NCBI GenBank assembly: GCA_017444825.1
Contig: JAFSVU010000013.1
Coordinates: forward strand, 62,001-126,000
Length of the DNA: 64,000 bases
DNA from: Clostridia bacterium
GTDB lineage: Bacteria; Bacillota; Clostridia; UBA1212
Reading direction: 5' to 3'
How positions within the stretch are numbered: the stretch's first letter is position 1; every line of letters begins with the position of its first letter. Made by a program: the position numbers and the translations under genes. The notes beneath the pieces are model-generated. The model was not told the DNA's origin. It worked only from the letters and a program-made list of their open reading frames with translations, and ran no database searches. Shown here in pieces: positions 43,936 to 54,276 of the stretch.

Positions 43936-46752
43936 ATGGGTCTTTTTGAAAAAATATTCGGATCTTACAGTGACAGAGTTATTAAACAGATCAAACCTAT
44001 AATTGCACAAATAAACGACCTTGAACCGGAGATGAAGAAGAGGTCTGACGCAGAGCTTGCGGAGCTCACCACGGAGTACAGGAAAAGACTTGCGGCGGGT
44101 GAGACCCTTGACGACCTTTTGCCGGAGGCTTTTGCGACTGTACGGGAGGCTGCGGTGAGAGTACTTGGCCAGAGGCACTATGACGTGCAGCTCATTGGCG
44201 GTATCGTGCTTCACAGGAACATGATCGCCGAGATGAAGACGGGCGAAGGAAAGACCCTCGTTTCCACTCTTCCGGCCTATCTCAATGCGCTTGAGGGCAA
44301 GGGCGTCCACATCGTTACCGTTAACGACTACCTCGCGAAAAGAGACAGCGAGTGGATGGGAAAGGTCTTCAGATTCTTGGGTCTCACCGTAGGCGTTATC
44401 CTTCACGACATGAAGGCGGATGCAAGACGCGCCGCATACAACAGCGACATCACTTACGGTACGAACAATGAATTCGGCTTCGACTACCTGAGGGACAACA
44501 TGGTGACCTACAAGCAGAACCTGGTGCAGCGTGAGCTCAACTACGCCATCGTTGACGAGGTGGACAGTATCCTCATCGATGAGGCCAGGACGCCGCTTAT
44601 CATTTCCGGCGCAGGCGAGGAGTCCAGTGAACTCTACAACAAAGCCGACAGATTTGCCAAGGGTCTCAGAGTTCTCAAGGTCAAAGAGGTGGACAAGAAG
44701 GATCTCCTGGAAGAGGTCGCCGAGGACTATATCGTGGACGAAAAGGCCCGTTCGGCATCGCTGACCGACAAGGGCGTCAAGAAGGCTGAGGCTTTCTTCG
44801 GTATCGAAAATCTTGCGGACCCGGAGAATGCGGAGCTGCGCCACTACATAAACCAGGCCATCAGGGCCAGGGGCATCATGCAGAGGGATGTTGATTACGT
44901 CGTCAAGGACAACAGCATCATCATTGTCGATGAGTTCACCGGGCGTCTGATGTTCGGAAGGCGCTACAGCGACGGTCTGCACCAGGCCATCGAGGCAAAA
45001 GAGGGTGTGAAGGTCGAGAACGAGTCAATGACCATGGCTACCATCACCTTCCAGAACTTCTTCAGACTTTATTCAAAGATCGCCGGTATGACAGGTACCG
45101 CCAGCACCGAGGAAAATGAGTTCAGGGACATCTATGGACTGAGCGTGGTAGAGATACCGACCAACAAGCCGGTTATCAGGATCGACTATCCCGACAGTAT
45201 CTACAAGACCGTGATGGGTAAATACACCGCCCTGATCAATGACGTCGTCAAGGCCCATGAAAAGGGACAGCCGGTGCTCATCGGTACGGTTTCTGTTGAA
45301 AAATCCGAATACCTCAGCCGCCTGCTCAACATAAGGGGCATCAAGCACAACGTTCTCAACGCCAAGCACCACGAGCGTGAGGCGGAGATAGTGGCACAGG
45401 CCGGAAAATACGGCGCCGTCACCATCGCCACCAATATGGCAGGCCGTGGAACGGATATCATCCCCGGCGGCAACAGCGAGTTTATGGCGAAGCAGGAGAT
45501 GCGCCGCGAAGGTATGAGCGAGGAGCTTATTTCGCTGGCCGACAGCCATTCCGAGACCGATGACGAAGTGATCAATGCCGCAAGGGCCAAATACAGGGAG
45601 CTCGTTAAAAAGTACAGCGATGAGCTCGCCGATGAGAAAAAGAAAGTCCTTGAAGCCGGCGGACTGTTCATAATGGGCACTGAGCGCCACGAATCCAGGC
45701 GAATCGACAATCAGCTCCGCGGACGTTCCGGAAGACAGGGCGACCCCGGTATGTCAAGGTTCTACCTCTCCCTTGAGGACGACCTTTTCAGACTTTTCGG
45801 CTCCCAAAGGTTCGAGGGACTTTTCAACACGTTGAGATTCCCCGAGGACGCGGCCATAGAAAACAAAATGCTCACCGATATGATCGAGAGCGCCCAGAAG
45901 AAGGTGGAGGGTCTGCACTACGAGACCAGAAAGACCGTCCTCCGCTACGACGACGTTGTCAACCAGCAGCGTGAGATCATTTACAGCCAGAGAAGAAGGG
46001 TGCTTGACGGCGAAGATCTGAGAAGCTTCTACATCGGACTCATCAATTCCAGGATCGCTGAGATCGCGGACGACGTCTTTGACCACGTGAAGCCTGAGGA
46101 GAGAAGCCTTGGCGCCAATGAGGACATCCTTTCAACCCTCCTTGTTCCGGAAGTTTTTGTGAAGGTGAAGGATAATCTTGCAAATTACAAGAGCAAAGCT
46201 GAATTTGCGGAGGAAGTTACCTCCAAAGCGGTCGAATACTACGAGTCCAGAGAAAAAATATTCGGCGACAAAGCCAGAGAGATCGAACGCATATTCCTGC
46301 TCCAGGCCGTTGACCATAACTGGATAGACCACATCGACACCCTTGACCAGCTGAGAGAGGGCATTGGTTTGAGATCAGTCGCCCAGCACGACCCGGTGGT
46401 GGAGTTCCAGCATGAGGCATTCGATCTGTTTGAGGCCATGAACCAGGCAATAAAACACGACGCACTGAGGCTTCTTTTCAGCATACGCATCGAGAAGACC
46501 GAGAATATCGAACGTCACCAGGTGGCAAGATCCACGAAGGAGGGCTCCTCCGGAAAGAAGACCAAAGCCGCCGCGTTCGCAAAGGCCTCCGCAACACAGC
46601 CCCAGGGAGGAAAGCCTCAGAAGGACGAGAGAGATGAGAACAACAGCACTGTTCCACTTGTCAAGGACAAGCCGAAGGTGGGAAGAAACGACCCCTGCCC
46701 CTGCGGAAGCGGAAAAAAGTATAAAAACTGCTGCGGGAAGGACGAGGACTGA
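43936..46752 (+). CDS. secA: Preprotein translocase ATPase SecA
   Basis: A 938-residue motor that pushes unfolded proteins through SecYEG. It has a DEAD-like motor with Walker A MKTGEGKT (about residues 95-102), [12 protein letters not shown], the preprotein crosslinking domain, GTAST, the second motor ([20 protein letters not shown]), the helical scaffold/wing, and a C-terminal zinc motif [13 protein letters not shown] that binds SecB or the ribosome. All elements are intact. A TATAAT at 43878-43883 is a probable -10 box. Confidence 0.97.
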   Translation: MGLFEKIFGSYSDRVIKQIKPIIAQINDLEPEMKKRSDAELAELTTEYRKRLAAGETLDDLLPEAFATVREAAVRVLGQRHYDVQLIGGIVLHRNMIAEMKTGEGKTLVSTLPAYLNALEGKGVHIVTVNDYLAKRDSEWMGKVFRFLGLTVGVILHDMKADARRAAYNSDITYGTNNEFGFDYLRDNMVTYKQNLVQRELNYAIVDEVDSILIDEARTPLIISGAGEESSELYNKADRFAKGLRVLKVKEVDKKDLLEEVAEDYIVDEKARSASLTDKGVKKAEAFFGIENLADPENAELRHYINQAIRARGIMQRDVDYVVKDNSIIIVDEFTGRLMFGRRYSDGLHQAIEAKEGVKVENESMTMATITFQNFFRLYSKIAGMTGTASTEENEFRDIYGLSVVEIPTNKPVIRIDYPDSIYKTVMGKYTALINDVVKAHEKGQPVLIGTVSVEKSEYLSRLLNIRGIKHNVLNAKHHEREAEIVAQAGKYGAVTIATNMAGRGTDIIPGGNSEFMAKQEMRREGMSEELISLADSHSETDDEVINAARAKYRELVKKYSDELADEKKKVLEAGGLFIMGTERHESRRIDNQLRGRSGRQGDPGMSRFYLSLEDDLFRLFGSQRFEGLFNTLRFPEDAAIENKMLTDMIESAQKKVEGLHYETRKTVLRYDDVVNQQREIIYSQRRRVLDGEDLRSFYIGLINSRIAEIADDVFDHVKPEERSLGANEDILSTLLVPEVFVKVKDNLANYKSKAEFAEEVTSKAVEYYESREKIFGDKAREIERIFLLQAVDHNWIDHIDTLDQLREGIGLRSVAQHDPVVEFQHEAFDLFEAMNQAIKHDALRLLFSIRIEKTENIERHQVARSTKEGSSGKKTKAAAFAKASATQPQGGKPQKDERDENNSTVPLVKDKPKVGRNDPCPCGSGKKYKNCCGKDED

Positions 46753-46830
46753 GTTTTTACGGACATGAATTGAAGCTTTAAAAGGCTTATGAGAATTGAT
46801 TTTTGGTGTTATAAGATGTAATATATATAT

Positions 46831-46872
46831 GACATTATTTTCCGGACATCTGACATCATTTTCCGGACATCC
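46831..46872 (+). repeat. Tandem 21-bp direct repeat
   Basis: Two adjacent copies of GACATYATTTTCCGGACATCY (46831-46851 and 46852-46872) differ at only two positions. They lie about 60 bases before the TPR gene. The wording resembles the repeated ends of IS21-type elements, from memory only; no transposase is present. Confidence 0.75.
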
Positions 46873-46931
46873 GGAGCTTTATAAAACTCTGTTTTTTGAA
46901 TCCAAGAAAATGCTGAGCGAAGAGGTGGCAT

Positions 46932-48566
46932 ATGACTCTACAGGATCTTATCAAGTATTTCCGAAAGAAGGTTATCAACGGGGAAAACCCCGGATCACAG
47001 GCTGAGACTGCATACAAGCTTTACAACAATGCCATATTGCTGGTCAAGTTCGGACGTCTCGAGGAAGCAAAACGCGACCTTAAAGAGGCTGTTAAAAAAG
47101 TGCCCGGCTTTGACGATGCGTATGCGCTGCTTGGCCTCACACACTTCGCCCTCGGAAACAGGATAGAAAGCATAAAAGCCATCAACCAGATCAGCGACGG
47201 CGCGAAACACAATCAGGCCATGCGCATGTACGATATGCTCGACAGAGATTCGGGCGAGAACGTGGACGGCACGTTCAAGGGCGCAGGCTCCGGCGAAGAC
47301 GAGACGGAAGCGGAGCAGCCTGAGCGAATAACGGAAGATATCGATACCGATGAGACCTATGCCGGCAGTCCGGATTCTTATGAGGATACCCGGGATTACG
47401 GCGAATACGAGGTTCCTGAAGAACCGGTGAAAAGACCCGCGCCTTCAGCGCCTGAGCGCGCCGGAGTGTCCGACGTCATATTTGAGCTTGACGAGGGTGT
47501 TGACTTCTCCAGATCCGATAATGCGGGTAAGGATGCCAGCAAAAAATTCAAATCCGATTTCAAAAAACGCTTCGAGCAGGCTCAGAAGAATGCAGAGGCG
47601 GGCAGAAACGTTGCTCAAAGCAACCGTCAGACAGATCACGAGTCGGGACGGGCCGATGCGGCAAGCGACGGCTACTCCACGCGTACACGCAGGACAGAGA
47701 TCGAAAGACCTGCCCCGCAGAGACCGGAGATGTACGTTGAAGAGGAGGATGAACCCGCTCCCGCTCCCGTGCAGGAATACGACGACACTGATGCCTACGA
47801 GGCTGAACAGGGCGAATATGAAGATGAAAGCAGTGAAGAGGAGAACACCTCCCGAGAGCCCATGCCGAAGAACAAGAAGCTTATCATGCGTGTGCTTATC
47901 TGCATCATCTGCATCTCGCTGGTAGCGGCTGTAGCGGCCCTCGCCGTAAAGCTCCACGGAAACTATGTAGACAGGAATAAACCCGCTCCCACGGCTGACC
48001 CCAATGTGACGCCGACGGTCGATCCCGATACCACAGATACGCCCAAGCCCACCGCCACTCCGGCCCCGGCCACCGCTGAGCCCACGGAAGCGCCCACAGA
48101 GGTGCCGACAGAAGCTCCGAAGACCGACGCGGAATTGGCTGCAGAGCAGACAAGGATCCTTGCGGAAGTTAAAGCGCTGTTCGACAAGGGCGACTACTAC
48201 AATTGCTATAAGCTGATCTATGAGACCGAGTGGACCCACATCAACCGTACACAGACCGTTGAAAAGGACGATATGAAGGACAGGTCACTCCTCGGCTTCT
48301 CCCACAATTACAAAGATCAGATGTACAAGGCCGTTGCCGCGGAGGATTGGCAGAAAGTGCTTGATTACGCAGAGGCTGTCATCCGGTTCAATCCCGACTG
48401 GAGCGAAGGCGCCGCCATTTACTTCCATGCCGGTAAAGCTGCGGAGCTCCTTGGCGATAAGGAAAAGGCAATATCGTATTACAGCATCACGATGAGCAAA
48501 TACCCGACGTCAGAGGACGCGAAATACGCAGACTACAGATGGTCGCTTTTGAAGCTTAACGGCTAA
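46932..48566 (+). CDS. Membrane protein with TPR-like ends
   Basis: A 544-residue protein. Residues about 18-100 look like two or three TPR helices (AYKLYNNAILLVKFGRLEEAKRD, DDAYALLGLTHFALGN). A long acidic, low-complexity region (about 100-310) follows, then one membrane helix (about 316-338). Outside is a Pro/Thr/Glu-rich linker with repeated TEAPTEVPTEAP-like wording and a second TPR-like helical domain (about 400-544; WSEGAAIYFHAGKAAELLGDKEKAISYY). TPRs on both sides suggest a scaffold across the membrane; function not known. GAGGTGG precedes the ATG. It lies between secA and the rpmG promoter. Confidence 0.75.
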   Translation: MTLQDLIKYFRKKVINGENPGSQAETAYKLYNNAILLVKFGRLEEAKRDLKEAVKKVPGFDDAYALLGLTHFALGNRIESIKAINQISDGAKHNQAMRMYDMLDRDSGENVDGTFKGAGSGEDETEAEQPERITEDIDTDETYAGSPDSYEDTRDYGEYEVPEEPVKRPAPSAPERAGVSDVIFELDEGVDFSRSDNAGKDASKKFKSDFKKRFEQAQKNAEAGRNVAQSNRQTDHESGRADAASDGYSTRTRRTEIERPAPQRPEMYVEEEDEPAPAPVQEYDDTDAYEAEQGEYEDESSEEENTSREPMPKNKKLIMRVLICIICISLVAAVAALAVKLHGNYVDRNKPAPTADPNVTPTVDPDTTDTPKPTATPAPATAEPTEAPTEVPTEAPKTDAELAAEQTRILAEVKALFDKGDYYNCYKLIYETEWTHINRTQTVEKDDMKDRSLLGFSHNYKDQMYKAVAAEDWQKVLDYAEAVIRFNPDWSEGAAIYFHAGKAAELLGDKEKAISYYSITMSKYPTSEDAKYADYRWSLLKLNG

Positions 48567-48672
48567 AAGGATTCACAGAGGTCCCGAAAAACATTTTCAA
48601 CTGCAAAAGATAAAATTTTTGAGCTTATATTCAAAAAACGGCACTGAAACGGGGAAAAACCAAAAATAACAG

Positions 48673-48702
48673 TTGACAGTAAATTGTGAAATGTGGTAGA
48701 AT
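48673..48702 (+). promoter_or_regulatory. Promoter of rpmG-secE-nusG
   Basis: TTGACA (48673-48678), 18-base spacer, TAGAAT (48697-48702), about 35 bases ahead of the rpmG start. Confidence 0.8.
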
Positions 48703-48736
48703 CGCCGTTGCCCAAATTTTTTGGAGGTGTTTAACT

Positions 48737-48886
48737 ATGCGAGTTAGAATCACAATGGCATGCACAGAGTGCAAAAGCAGAAACTACACAACGATGAAAA
48801 ATAAGAAAAACAACGCTGACAGACTCGAAATGAACAAGTTCTGCAAGTTCTGCAATAAGCACACTGTTCACAAAGAATCAAAGTAA
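48737..48886 (+). CDS. rpmG: Ribosomal protein L33
   Basis: A 49-residue large-subunit protein. It has the zinc-binding cysteines CTEC (about residues 9-12) and CKFC (about 36-39), so it is the C+ (zinc) form of L33. GGAGGTG precedes ATG 48737. It precedes secE, as in most Firmicutes. Confidence 0.96.
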   Translation: MRVRITMACTECKSRNYTTMKNKKNNADRLEMNKFCKFCNKHTVHKESK

Positions 48887-48900
48887 TTACGGGGGTTGTT

Positions 48901-49140
48901 ATGGCATCCGAGAAGAATAAGGAAAAGAAGAGTTTCAAGAATTTCATGATCAAGATTGGCCGCGGAATTGCCAACTTCTTCAAGAATATCGGAATGGAAC
49001 TCAGAAAAGTTACCTGGCTCGACAGGAAGGATCTTTTTAAGAGCACTCTTTCCGTTCTTGCCGTATGTCTCATTGTCGGAGCTTTGATTTTCGGTATTGA
49101 CACCCTTCTTCAGTACCTCATAGATTTTGTACGTCCATAA
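48901..49140 (+). CDS. secE: Protein translocase subunit SecE
   Basis: A 79-residue protein with a basic, amphipathic N-terminal part ending in the conserved ELRKVTWLDRKDL and a single membrane helix (about 50-72). It clamps SecY in the translocon. Start is 15 bases after rpmG. Confidence 0.95.
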   Translation: MASEKNKEKKSFKNFMIKIGRGIANFFKNIGMELRKVTWLDRKDLFKSTLSVLAVCLIVGALIFGIDTLLQYLIDFVRP

Positions 49141-49188
49141 GGGACCGTATGACAGGCTCAGGCAGATTGTTTTCAGTGGAGGTTAGAA

Positions 49189-49782
49189 ATGGCTGTTACC
49201 AGAACATTCAATTTCGCTAATGACGACAGTCAGGAGAAGAAGGCTACCGACTCAGAAATGCGTTGGTATGTTGTTCATACCTATTCGACATACGAAAACA
49301 AGGTCAAAGACGCACTTGAGAAGAAAATGCAGAACTCCGAGCTCGGAAAGACTCTGGTTAAGGTAGTTGTCCCGTCGGTCGAGGATCACGATGTGAAGAC
49401 CGGCCAGACCACTGTCCGGAAGGCTTTCCCGGGATACATCGTCGTAAAGATGAAGTATACCAAGGAGACGTGGTACGCGATCAGGAACGCCCCGGGCGTC
49501 ACCGGCTTTGTAGGCCCTGACCCGATGAATCCGACGCCTCTTACGCCCAAGGAAGTAAGAGCCCTTAATCTTGACGATGACGAGATCACGGATGAAATCT
49601 TCATCGACGCATTCAAGATCGGAGACAGGATCAGTGTCACTTCGGGTCCGCTCGCAGGATATCTTGGCACGGTCGAGGCAGTGCTGCCTGAGAAAAAGTG
49701 CATAAAAGCGACAGTATCCATGTTCGGCAGAAACATTTCAGCCGAGTTGGAATACATACAGGTCGAGAAGGCAGACGAATGA
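49189..49782 (+). CDS. nusG: Transcription elongation/antitermination factor NusG
   Basis: A 197-residue protein with the NGN domain (RWYVVHTYSTYENKVKDAL; FPGYIVVKMKYT; GVTGFVG) and a C-terminal KOW domain (GDRISVTSGPLAGYLGTVEAV). It binds RNA polymerase and contacts Rho or S10. A short non-conserved 20-residue N-terminal extension precedes the NGN domain. Confidence 0.97.
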   Translation: MAVTRTFNFANDDSQEKKATDSEMRWYVVHTYSTYENKVKDALEKKMQNSELGKTLVKVVVPSVEDHDVKTGQTTVRKAFPGYIVVKMKYTKETWYAIRNAPGVTGFVGPDPMNPTPLTPKEVRALNLDDDEITDEIFIDAFKIGDRISVTSGPLAGYLGTVEAVLPEKKCIKATVSMFGRNISAELEYIQVEKADE

Positions 49783-49862
49783 TCGTTTGAACTTCAGCGC
49801 CGCCGCGAAGCCATACGGGTGCGGCGTGAGACCGAGCTCATATTTTTTGGGAGGTGGAATTC

Positions 49863-50288
49863 ATGGCAAAGAAAATCGTTGCATTTGTAAAATTACAAAT
49901 ACCAGCAGGAAAAGCCACACCGACTCCACCGGTTGGACCAGCTTTAGGTCAGCATGGCCTGAACATCATGGGATTCTGCAAAGAATTCAATGAGAGAACG
50001 AAAGCAGACGCGGGACTTATCATCCCTGTCGTTATCACCGTTTACGCTGATAGAACTTTCTCTTTCGTTACAAAAACTCCGCCGGCAGCAGTGTTGCTTA
50101 AGAAAGCTTGCAAAATTGAGCACGGATCCGGCAGACCGAATCGTGACAAGGTTGCAACTATCACGAAGGCAGACGTATTGAAGATCGCCGAGCAGAAGAT
50201 GCCTGATCTTAACGCTGCTGACGTTGAGGCGGCTGCCAGAATGATCGCGGGAACCGCGAGAAGCATGGGCATAGTCGTTGTTGACTGA
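49863..50288 (+). CDS. rplK: Ribosomal protein L11
   Basis: A 141-residue protein of the GTPase-associated centre. Conserved segments include [21 protein letters not shown] (N-terminal domain) and the RNA-binding C-terminal domain ending [11 protein letters not shown]. The start is ATG at 49863 behind GGGAGGTGG. Confidence 0.97.
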   Translation: MAKKIVAFVKLQIPAGKATPTPPVGPALGQHGLNIMGFCKEFNERTKADAGLIIPVVITVYADRTFSFVTKTPPAAVLLKKACKIEHGSGRPNRDKVATITKADVLKIAEQKMPDLNAADVEAAARMIAGTARSMGIVVVD

Positions 50289-50305
50289 TCGGGGAGGTAG
50301 CGAAA

Positions 50306-50995
50306 ATGTTTAGAGGAAAGAAATATAAAGACGCTCTTAAGGCAATCGATACTTCCAAGCTTTACGAGCCCGGTGAGGCCCTCCAGGCAGTCGTTGATAA
50401 CGCTAAAGCTAAATTTGACGAGACAGTCGAGCTCCATCTGAGACTCGGTGTTGACTCAAGACAGGCTGATCAGCAGGTCAGAGGCAGCGTGGTCCTTCCT
50501 AACGGAACCGGTAAAACAAAGAGAGTTCTCGTTTTCGCAAAAGGCGAGAAGGCTACCGAGGCTGAGCAGGCCGGCGCTGAGTACGTTGGCGGCGAAGAGC
50601 TGGTAAACAAGATCAAGAACGAGAACTGGTTCGACTTTGATATCGTTGTTGCCACACCCGACATGATGGGCGTTGTGGGACGTATCGGTAAAGTCCTCGG
50701 TCCTAAGGGACTCATGCCTAACCCGAAGTCAGGCACGGTTTCCATGGATGTCAAGAAGGTCATCGCCGAGATCAAAGCCGGTAAAGTCGAGTACAGACTT
50801 GACAAGACCAATATCATTCACTGCCCCATCGGTAAGGTTTCCTTCGGCGCAGAGAAACTTGAAGAGAACTTCAGAACTCTCTACGACGCTGTTATCAAAG
50901 CGAAACCGGCAGCCGCTAAGGGCCAGTACATCAAGAGCGCAGTCGTGACTTCCACGATGGGCGTTGGCGTTAAGATCAATCCCACCAAGATCTGA
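50306..50995 (+). CDS. rplA: Ribosomal protein L1
   Basis: A 229-residue protein of the L1 stalk, full length, with the signature [22 protein letters not shown] region (residues about 128-150) and the C-terminal SSTMG-like [12 protein letters not shown]. It lies 18 bases after rplK. Confidence 0.97.
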   Translation: MFRGKKYKDALKAIDTSKLYEPGEALQAVVDNAKAKFDETVELHLRLGVDSRQADQQVRGSVVLPNGTGKTKRVLVFAKGEKATEAEQAGAEYVGGEELVNKIKNENWFDFDIVVATPDMMGVVGRIGKVLGPKGLMPNPKSGTVSMDVKKVIAEIKAGKVEYRLDKTNIIHCPIGKVSFGAEKLEENFRTLYDAVIKAKPAAAKGQYIKSAVVTSTMGVGVKINPTKI

Positions 50996-51019
50996 TCCCA
51001 TTGACGCAAATTAATTAAA

Positions 51020-51165
51020 CAATTCTGCCAAAGACGCCGGCAGTGCGGTAAAACGCACGGTAAGTCCTGCCGAGGTGATACTGAGAACACATGTGCGCAT
51101 GTACTTGCGCATTGGTTTGTTCGCCCGGAACCTTCGGTCTGTCTTTAGGCAAATCGAAGGTTTTT
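51020..51165 (+). ncRNA. L10 leader with attenuator hairpin
   Basis: The segment around TCCTGCCGAGGTGATACTG (51066-51084) with the preceding GCCAAAGACGCCGGCAG and GGTAAAACGC matches the L10-leader, the binding site of the L10(L7/L12)4 complex. It is followed by a perfect eight-bp stem, AACCTTCG (51129-51136) with CGAAGGTT (51155-51162), and a run of T, just ahead of the rplJ ribosome site. Excess L10 is expected to lower expression of rplJ-rplL through this leader. Confidence 0.85.
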
Positions 51166-51191
51166 GATTTGGAAGGAGGTGCAATCAATAG

Positions 51192-51692
51192 ATGCCAAGT
51201 CAGAAAATTTTGGAACAGAAGAAGGCTCTGGTCGCAGACATTAAAAACGATCTTGAGAATTCTAAATCCGCAGTTCTGGTTGAAAGCAGAGGTCTTACCG
51301 TTGAGGAAGATACGGCTCTCCGTGTCGCTCTCAGAAAAGAAGGCGTGAAGTTCACAGTTCATAAGAACACTCTCATAACCAAGGCTGTCGAGGGGACTCC
51401 GATGGAAGGTTTAACCAAATACCTCCAGGGACCTACCGCTCTCGCAACTGCGTCCGATTACACAGCAGCAGCTAAGATCCTCAGCGAATACGCTAAGAAG
51501 TATAAGCCGCTCAACGTAAAAGGCGGTTACTGCGATGGTACGGTGCTGGATCCCGCAGGAGTTGAGAGGCTCGCTAAGATCCCGTCCAGGGAAGGTCTGC
51601 TCTCAATGTTGCTCAGCGCCCTTACAGGAAACATCAGAGGATTCGCGGTCGCAGTCAAAGCTGTCGCCGAGAAGAAAGAGCAGAACGCTTAA
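51192..51692 (+). CDS. rplJ: Ribosomal protein L10
   Basis: A 166-residue protein forming the base of the ribosomal stalk. Typical elements are SKSAVLVESRGLTVEEDTALR, the KEGVKFTVHKNTL region and GPTALATAS. The C-terminal helices bind L7/L12 dimers. GGAAGGAGG precedes the ATG. Confidence 0.96.
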   Translation: MPSQKILEQKKALVADIKNDLENSKSAVLVESRGLTVEEDTALRVALRKEGVKFTVHKNTLITKAVEGTPMEGLTKYLQGPTALATASDYTAAAKILSEYAKKYKPLNVKGGYCDGTVLDPAGVERLAKIPSREGLLSMLLSALTGNIRGFAVAVKAVAEKKEQNA

Positions 51693-51837
51693 AAGGCGGT
51701 CTCCCGATAAGGCAATATTTTTGCCGAACGTATTTTGATTTAAACGCAGCGGCGAGGCCTCAGGCACAGGGCACGGCGCGAAGTATTGCGGCGATACCGC
51801 GAAAATGTAGCCTATCATTAATTGGAGGAAATAAAAA

Positions 51838-52215
51838 ATGTCTGAGAAAATTCAACAGATCATCGATACCATCGATAGCATGACAGTTCTTGAGCTTTAC
51901 GATCTGGTTAAAGCAATTGAAGAGAAATACGGCGTAACAGCAGCCGCAGCAGTAGCAGTAGCTCCCGCAGGCGCAGCAGAAGCAGCTCCCGCAGCAGAAG
52001 AGCAGACCGAATTCACAGTCGTTCTTAAGAACGCCGGCGGAAACAAGATGAACGTTATCAAGGTCGTTAAGGACGCTTGCGGCGTTGCTCTTATGGACGC
52101 TAAGAAGCTGGTTGACGGTGCTCCCGCAACTCTCAAAGAGAAAGTATCCAAAGAGGATGCAGACGCTCTTGCAGAGAAACTGAAGGAAGCAGGCGCCGAG
52201 GTAGAGATTAAATAA
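51838..52215 (+). CDS. rplL: Ribosomal protein L7/L12
   Basis: A 125-residue acidic stalk protein: an N-terminal dimerisation part (about 1-32), an Ala-rich hinge (about 38-58) and the globular factor-binding C-terminal domain ([27 protein letters not shown]). A 145-base spacer after rplJ carries its own GGAGG. Two terminators follow. Confidence 0.97.
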   Translation: MSEKIQQIIDTIDSMTVLELYDLVKAIEEKYGVTAAAAVAVAPAGAAEAAPAAEEQTEFTVVLKNAGGNKMNVIKVVKDACGVALMDAKKLVDGAPATLKEKVSKEDADALAEKLKEAGAEVEIK

Positions 52216-52241
52216 TTCGGTCTCTATTGAATATACGACTT

Positions 52242-52274
52242 AAAAATGCGGAGGCCAAAAGCTTCCGCATTTTT
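52242..52274 (+). terminator. Terminator of the ribosomal protein operon
   Basis: AAAAATGCGGA and TCCGCATTTTT pair around a short loop; the stem is flanked by A and T runs. Confidence 0.9.
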
Positions 52275-52281
52275 ACAATAA

Positions 52282-52332
52282 AAAACCGCCAAAGCAAGGC
52301 GCAGGATCAATGCGGCCGGCTTTGGCGGTTTT
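52282..52332. terminator. Second hairpin, shared with the convergent gene
   Basis: AAAACCGCCAAAGC (52282-52295) and GCTTTGGCGGTTTT (52319-52332) form a perfect 14-bp inverted repeat. It can terminate transcripts from both strands, including the minus-strand GH99-like gene. Confidence 0.85.
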
Positions 52333-52349
52333 GGCGTGAGTCAAAGAAA

Positions 52350-53993
52350 CTATTTTTCGATCCGCAGGATAAATCCCGGGCGGCCCATGGGGAGCACGTC
52401 TCCCTTGTCGTAGAAATCGTCGATCCTTTCGTAGGGCACTTTGGAGTCGCAGACCTTGAAGAGAAGCTCGCCGCCGTTCTCCATGCCAATGAGCGAGAGC
52501 GGGAATGAGACCTTAACGGTATTGCCGGATATCTCGAGGCTGTTTTTGCCTGCAGGAACGGTGTAGTCAAGGGCGTCGCAGGGCCTTATGGGCGTTCCAT
52601 CGGGGAGAGGCCTTATGATGCGGGCGACCTCGCAGTCACAGTAGTTTGCGACGAAGTCGTAGCCCGGTTTTTTGCCTGTGGCGATAAAGATGTTAAAGAA
52701 GGCACCGCTCTTTTCGGGGATCCTGTCGGCGGTTATCTCAAACGTGATGTCGGAGCCGTTGTGGGAGACGGTGACGCCTTCTATGGAGCAGCGCATGGTG
52801 TCGTTCACGTAGTGTTGCTTTTCCGTCCAACCGTAGCAGTCACGTTTGAATGCGCCATCGGAGAAGCCCTTGAAGTCAACTTTCTCGCCGGGAAGAGCGG
52901 AAGGAACCGGATCGGAGCCCTTATAACGGCGGACGTAGGAGATCAGGCTCATGAAGTAATTGTCGAAGTAGCCGCCTTTCATCATTTCAATGTCGCGGCT
53001 GAATTCATAGTTTGCGCAGTCGACGAACATAAGCGGCCTGTCCGGAGGTCCCTGCCAGCGTCCTGCGATCCACTCGTTCCAGCCCGTCACGAGAACCACC
53101 GGCGGGTCTGTCTCAAGGGCACGGTCAAACTGCTCGTTGAAGTTGTAGCATTTGGTGTAGGCATAGGGCTCGGTGTCATTGGCGCCGTTGTGCCATGCTC
53201 TACCGCAATTTGTGGTCTCACCGTACATGACGCTGTCGCCAAAGCGGATCTGGGGGTGCTGGGCCACGGAAACGTTGATACTTTCGGGCACGCCGTCCAG
53301 GTTTTCAAACACACGCTGGGGTTTTTCGAAGTCCATCCAGGGCCAGCCGCCTTGCTTTGTGGGCTCGTTGGGCCACTGGGCAAGCTTGATGGTGAAGAAC
53401 GCCTTGGTCTCTTCGTCGCACTCCTCGGGAATGGCGATGATCACGGGCTTGCCGCCCCACATGTACCAGGTCTCTTTGTAAAGGCCTGGCTTGTAAAATT
53501 CGTCATATATGCGGCGCACCGTGGCACCCGAGGCGGTATTGGTGTAGAACATGACCTTGGGGATCTTGAAGCCTTCATTGGCGTATTCCCGGAGCACGCG
53601 CATAACGATGTGGCAGATGTTTTCGTAAACGACCGCATTGGTGGTGTCGAAGAACAGAAAATCGATGTCCGCCTCCATGATGAGCTTCATGTGACGCCTT
53701 ACCACCCACTCGTCAGTCATAGAGTAGTAGCCGTAGAAGGGCTCTCCCCAGTAGTGATAATCGCCAACGCGTCCCCACATGGGATCGTCGCCTTTGTAAC
53801 CCGCGTTCGGGTCAGCATCCGTTATCTTTGAAACGTCGAAAAGCCTCTTGTTCCCCTCGCAGAGCCAGAGAAAATAGAACAGACCAACGGTCTTGTTTTC
53901 TCTTCTGGTAGAAACCAATGCCGGCGCCGGGATCGTCTTACCGAGAGCGTCGGTGCCGCCGACGGGCATGTTGCAGTACTTGGACAGGTCCAT
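52350..53993 (-). CDS. GH99/GH71-like TIM-barrel protein
   Basis: A 547-residue protein without signal peptide. The N-terminal ~350 residues have the pattern of GH99/GH71-clan enzymes or WbsX-like proteins: VGLFYFLWLCEGN, ADIDFLFFDTTNA, GGKPVIIAIPEE and VLVTGWNEWIAGRW (an Asn-Glu pair at a typical catalytic strand end). The C-terminal ~150 residues are beta-rich, carbohydrate-binding-module-like. GH99 enzymes act on alpha-mannosides, which would suit the GH38 enzyme in this window, but that link is inference. GGAGGT precedes the start. A remnant of another gene lies upstream on the same strand. Confidence 0.7.
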   Translation of the reverse strand: MDLSKYCNMPVGGTDALGKTIPAPALVSTRRENKTVGLFYFLWLCEGNKRLFDVSKITDADPNAGYKGDDPMWGRVGDYHYWGEPFYGYYSMTDEWVVRRHMKLIMEADIDFLFFDTTNAVVYENICHIVMRVLREYANEGFKIPKVMFYTNTASGATVRRIYDEFYKPGLYKETWYMWGGKPVIIAIPEECDEETKAFFTIKLAQWPNEPTKQGGWPWMDFEKPQRVFENLDGVPESINVSVAQHPQIRFGDSVMYGETTNCGRAWHNGANDTEPYAYTKCYNFNEQFDRALETDPPVVLVTGWNEWIAGRWQGPPDRPLMFVDCANYEFSRDIEMMKGGYFDNYFMSLISYVRRYKGSDPVPSALPGEKVDFKGFSDGAFKRDCYGWTEKQHYVNDTMRCSIEGVTVSHNGSDITFEITADRIPEKSGAFFNIFIATGKKPGYDFVANYCDCEVARIIRPLPDGTPIRPCDALDYTVPAGKNSLEISGNTVKVSFPLSLIGMENGGELLFKVCDSKVPYERIDDFYDKGDVLPMGRPGFILRIEK

Positions 53994-54024
53994 AAATTAC
54001 CTCCATTTAGATAAAAACAAATAT

Positions 54025-54237
54025 TTAGAAAGTCTTGAATTCAATGAATTTCGCGTCGCCCTGGGAAAGGAATATTTCAACGGATGATGCGGCACCCATG
54101 GCCTCGATCCCTTTGTCGCCCCAGATCGTATATTCGCGGACGCCCTTGAAGTTTACCGTGACGGATCTGGAATTGTCGCGGTTCAGATTTATCACGTAAA
54201 CCGCTTCGGAGGCGGTGTCTGTGGCGTAGCCGTTTTT
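54025..54237 (-). pseudogene. 3' remnant of a glycosidase-like gene
   Basis: A 70-codon open frame without start: it reads KNGYATDTASEAVYVINLNR and so on, through VREYTIWGDKG, to a TAA stop. This looks like the C-terminal beta-sandwich of a glycoside hydrolase (fucosidase-type tails are similar). Upstream, the frame runs into stop codons and the pckG promoter region, so the 5' part has been deleted. It lies 31 bases before the GH99-like gene, on the same strand, suggesting a former two-gene carbohydrate operon. Confidence 0.7.
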
Positions 54238-54276
54238 TATTAATTATACTACAAAAAGAAAGTGGCGACAAGGTTA

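Noticed and set aside
43891-44982. A 363-codon minus-strand open frame across the start of secA
   Set aside because: It is the antisense shadow of secA; the codon pattern follows the secA frame.
52761-53831. A 356-codon plus-strand open frame in the GH99-like gene
   Set aside because: The minus-strand protein has coherent TIM-barrel motifs; the plus-strand product is low-information and has no start signals.
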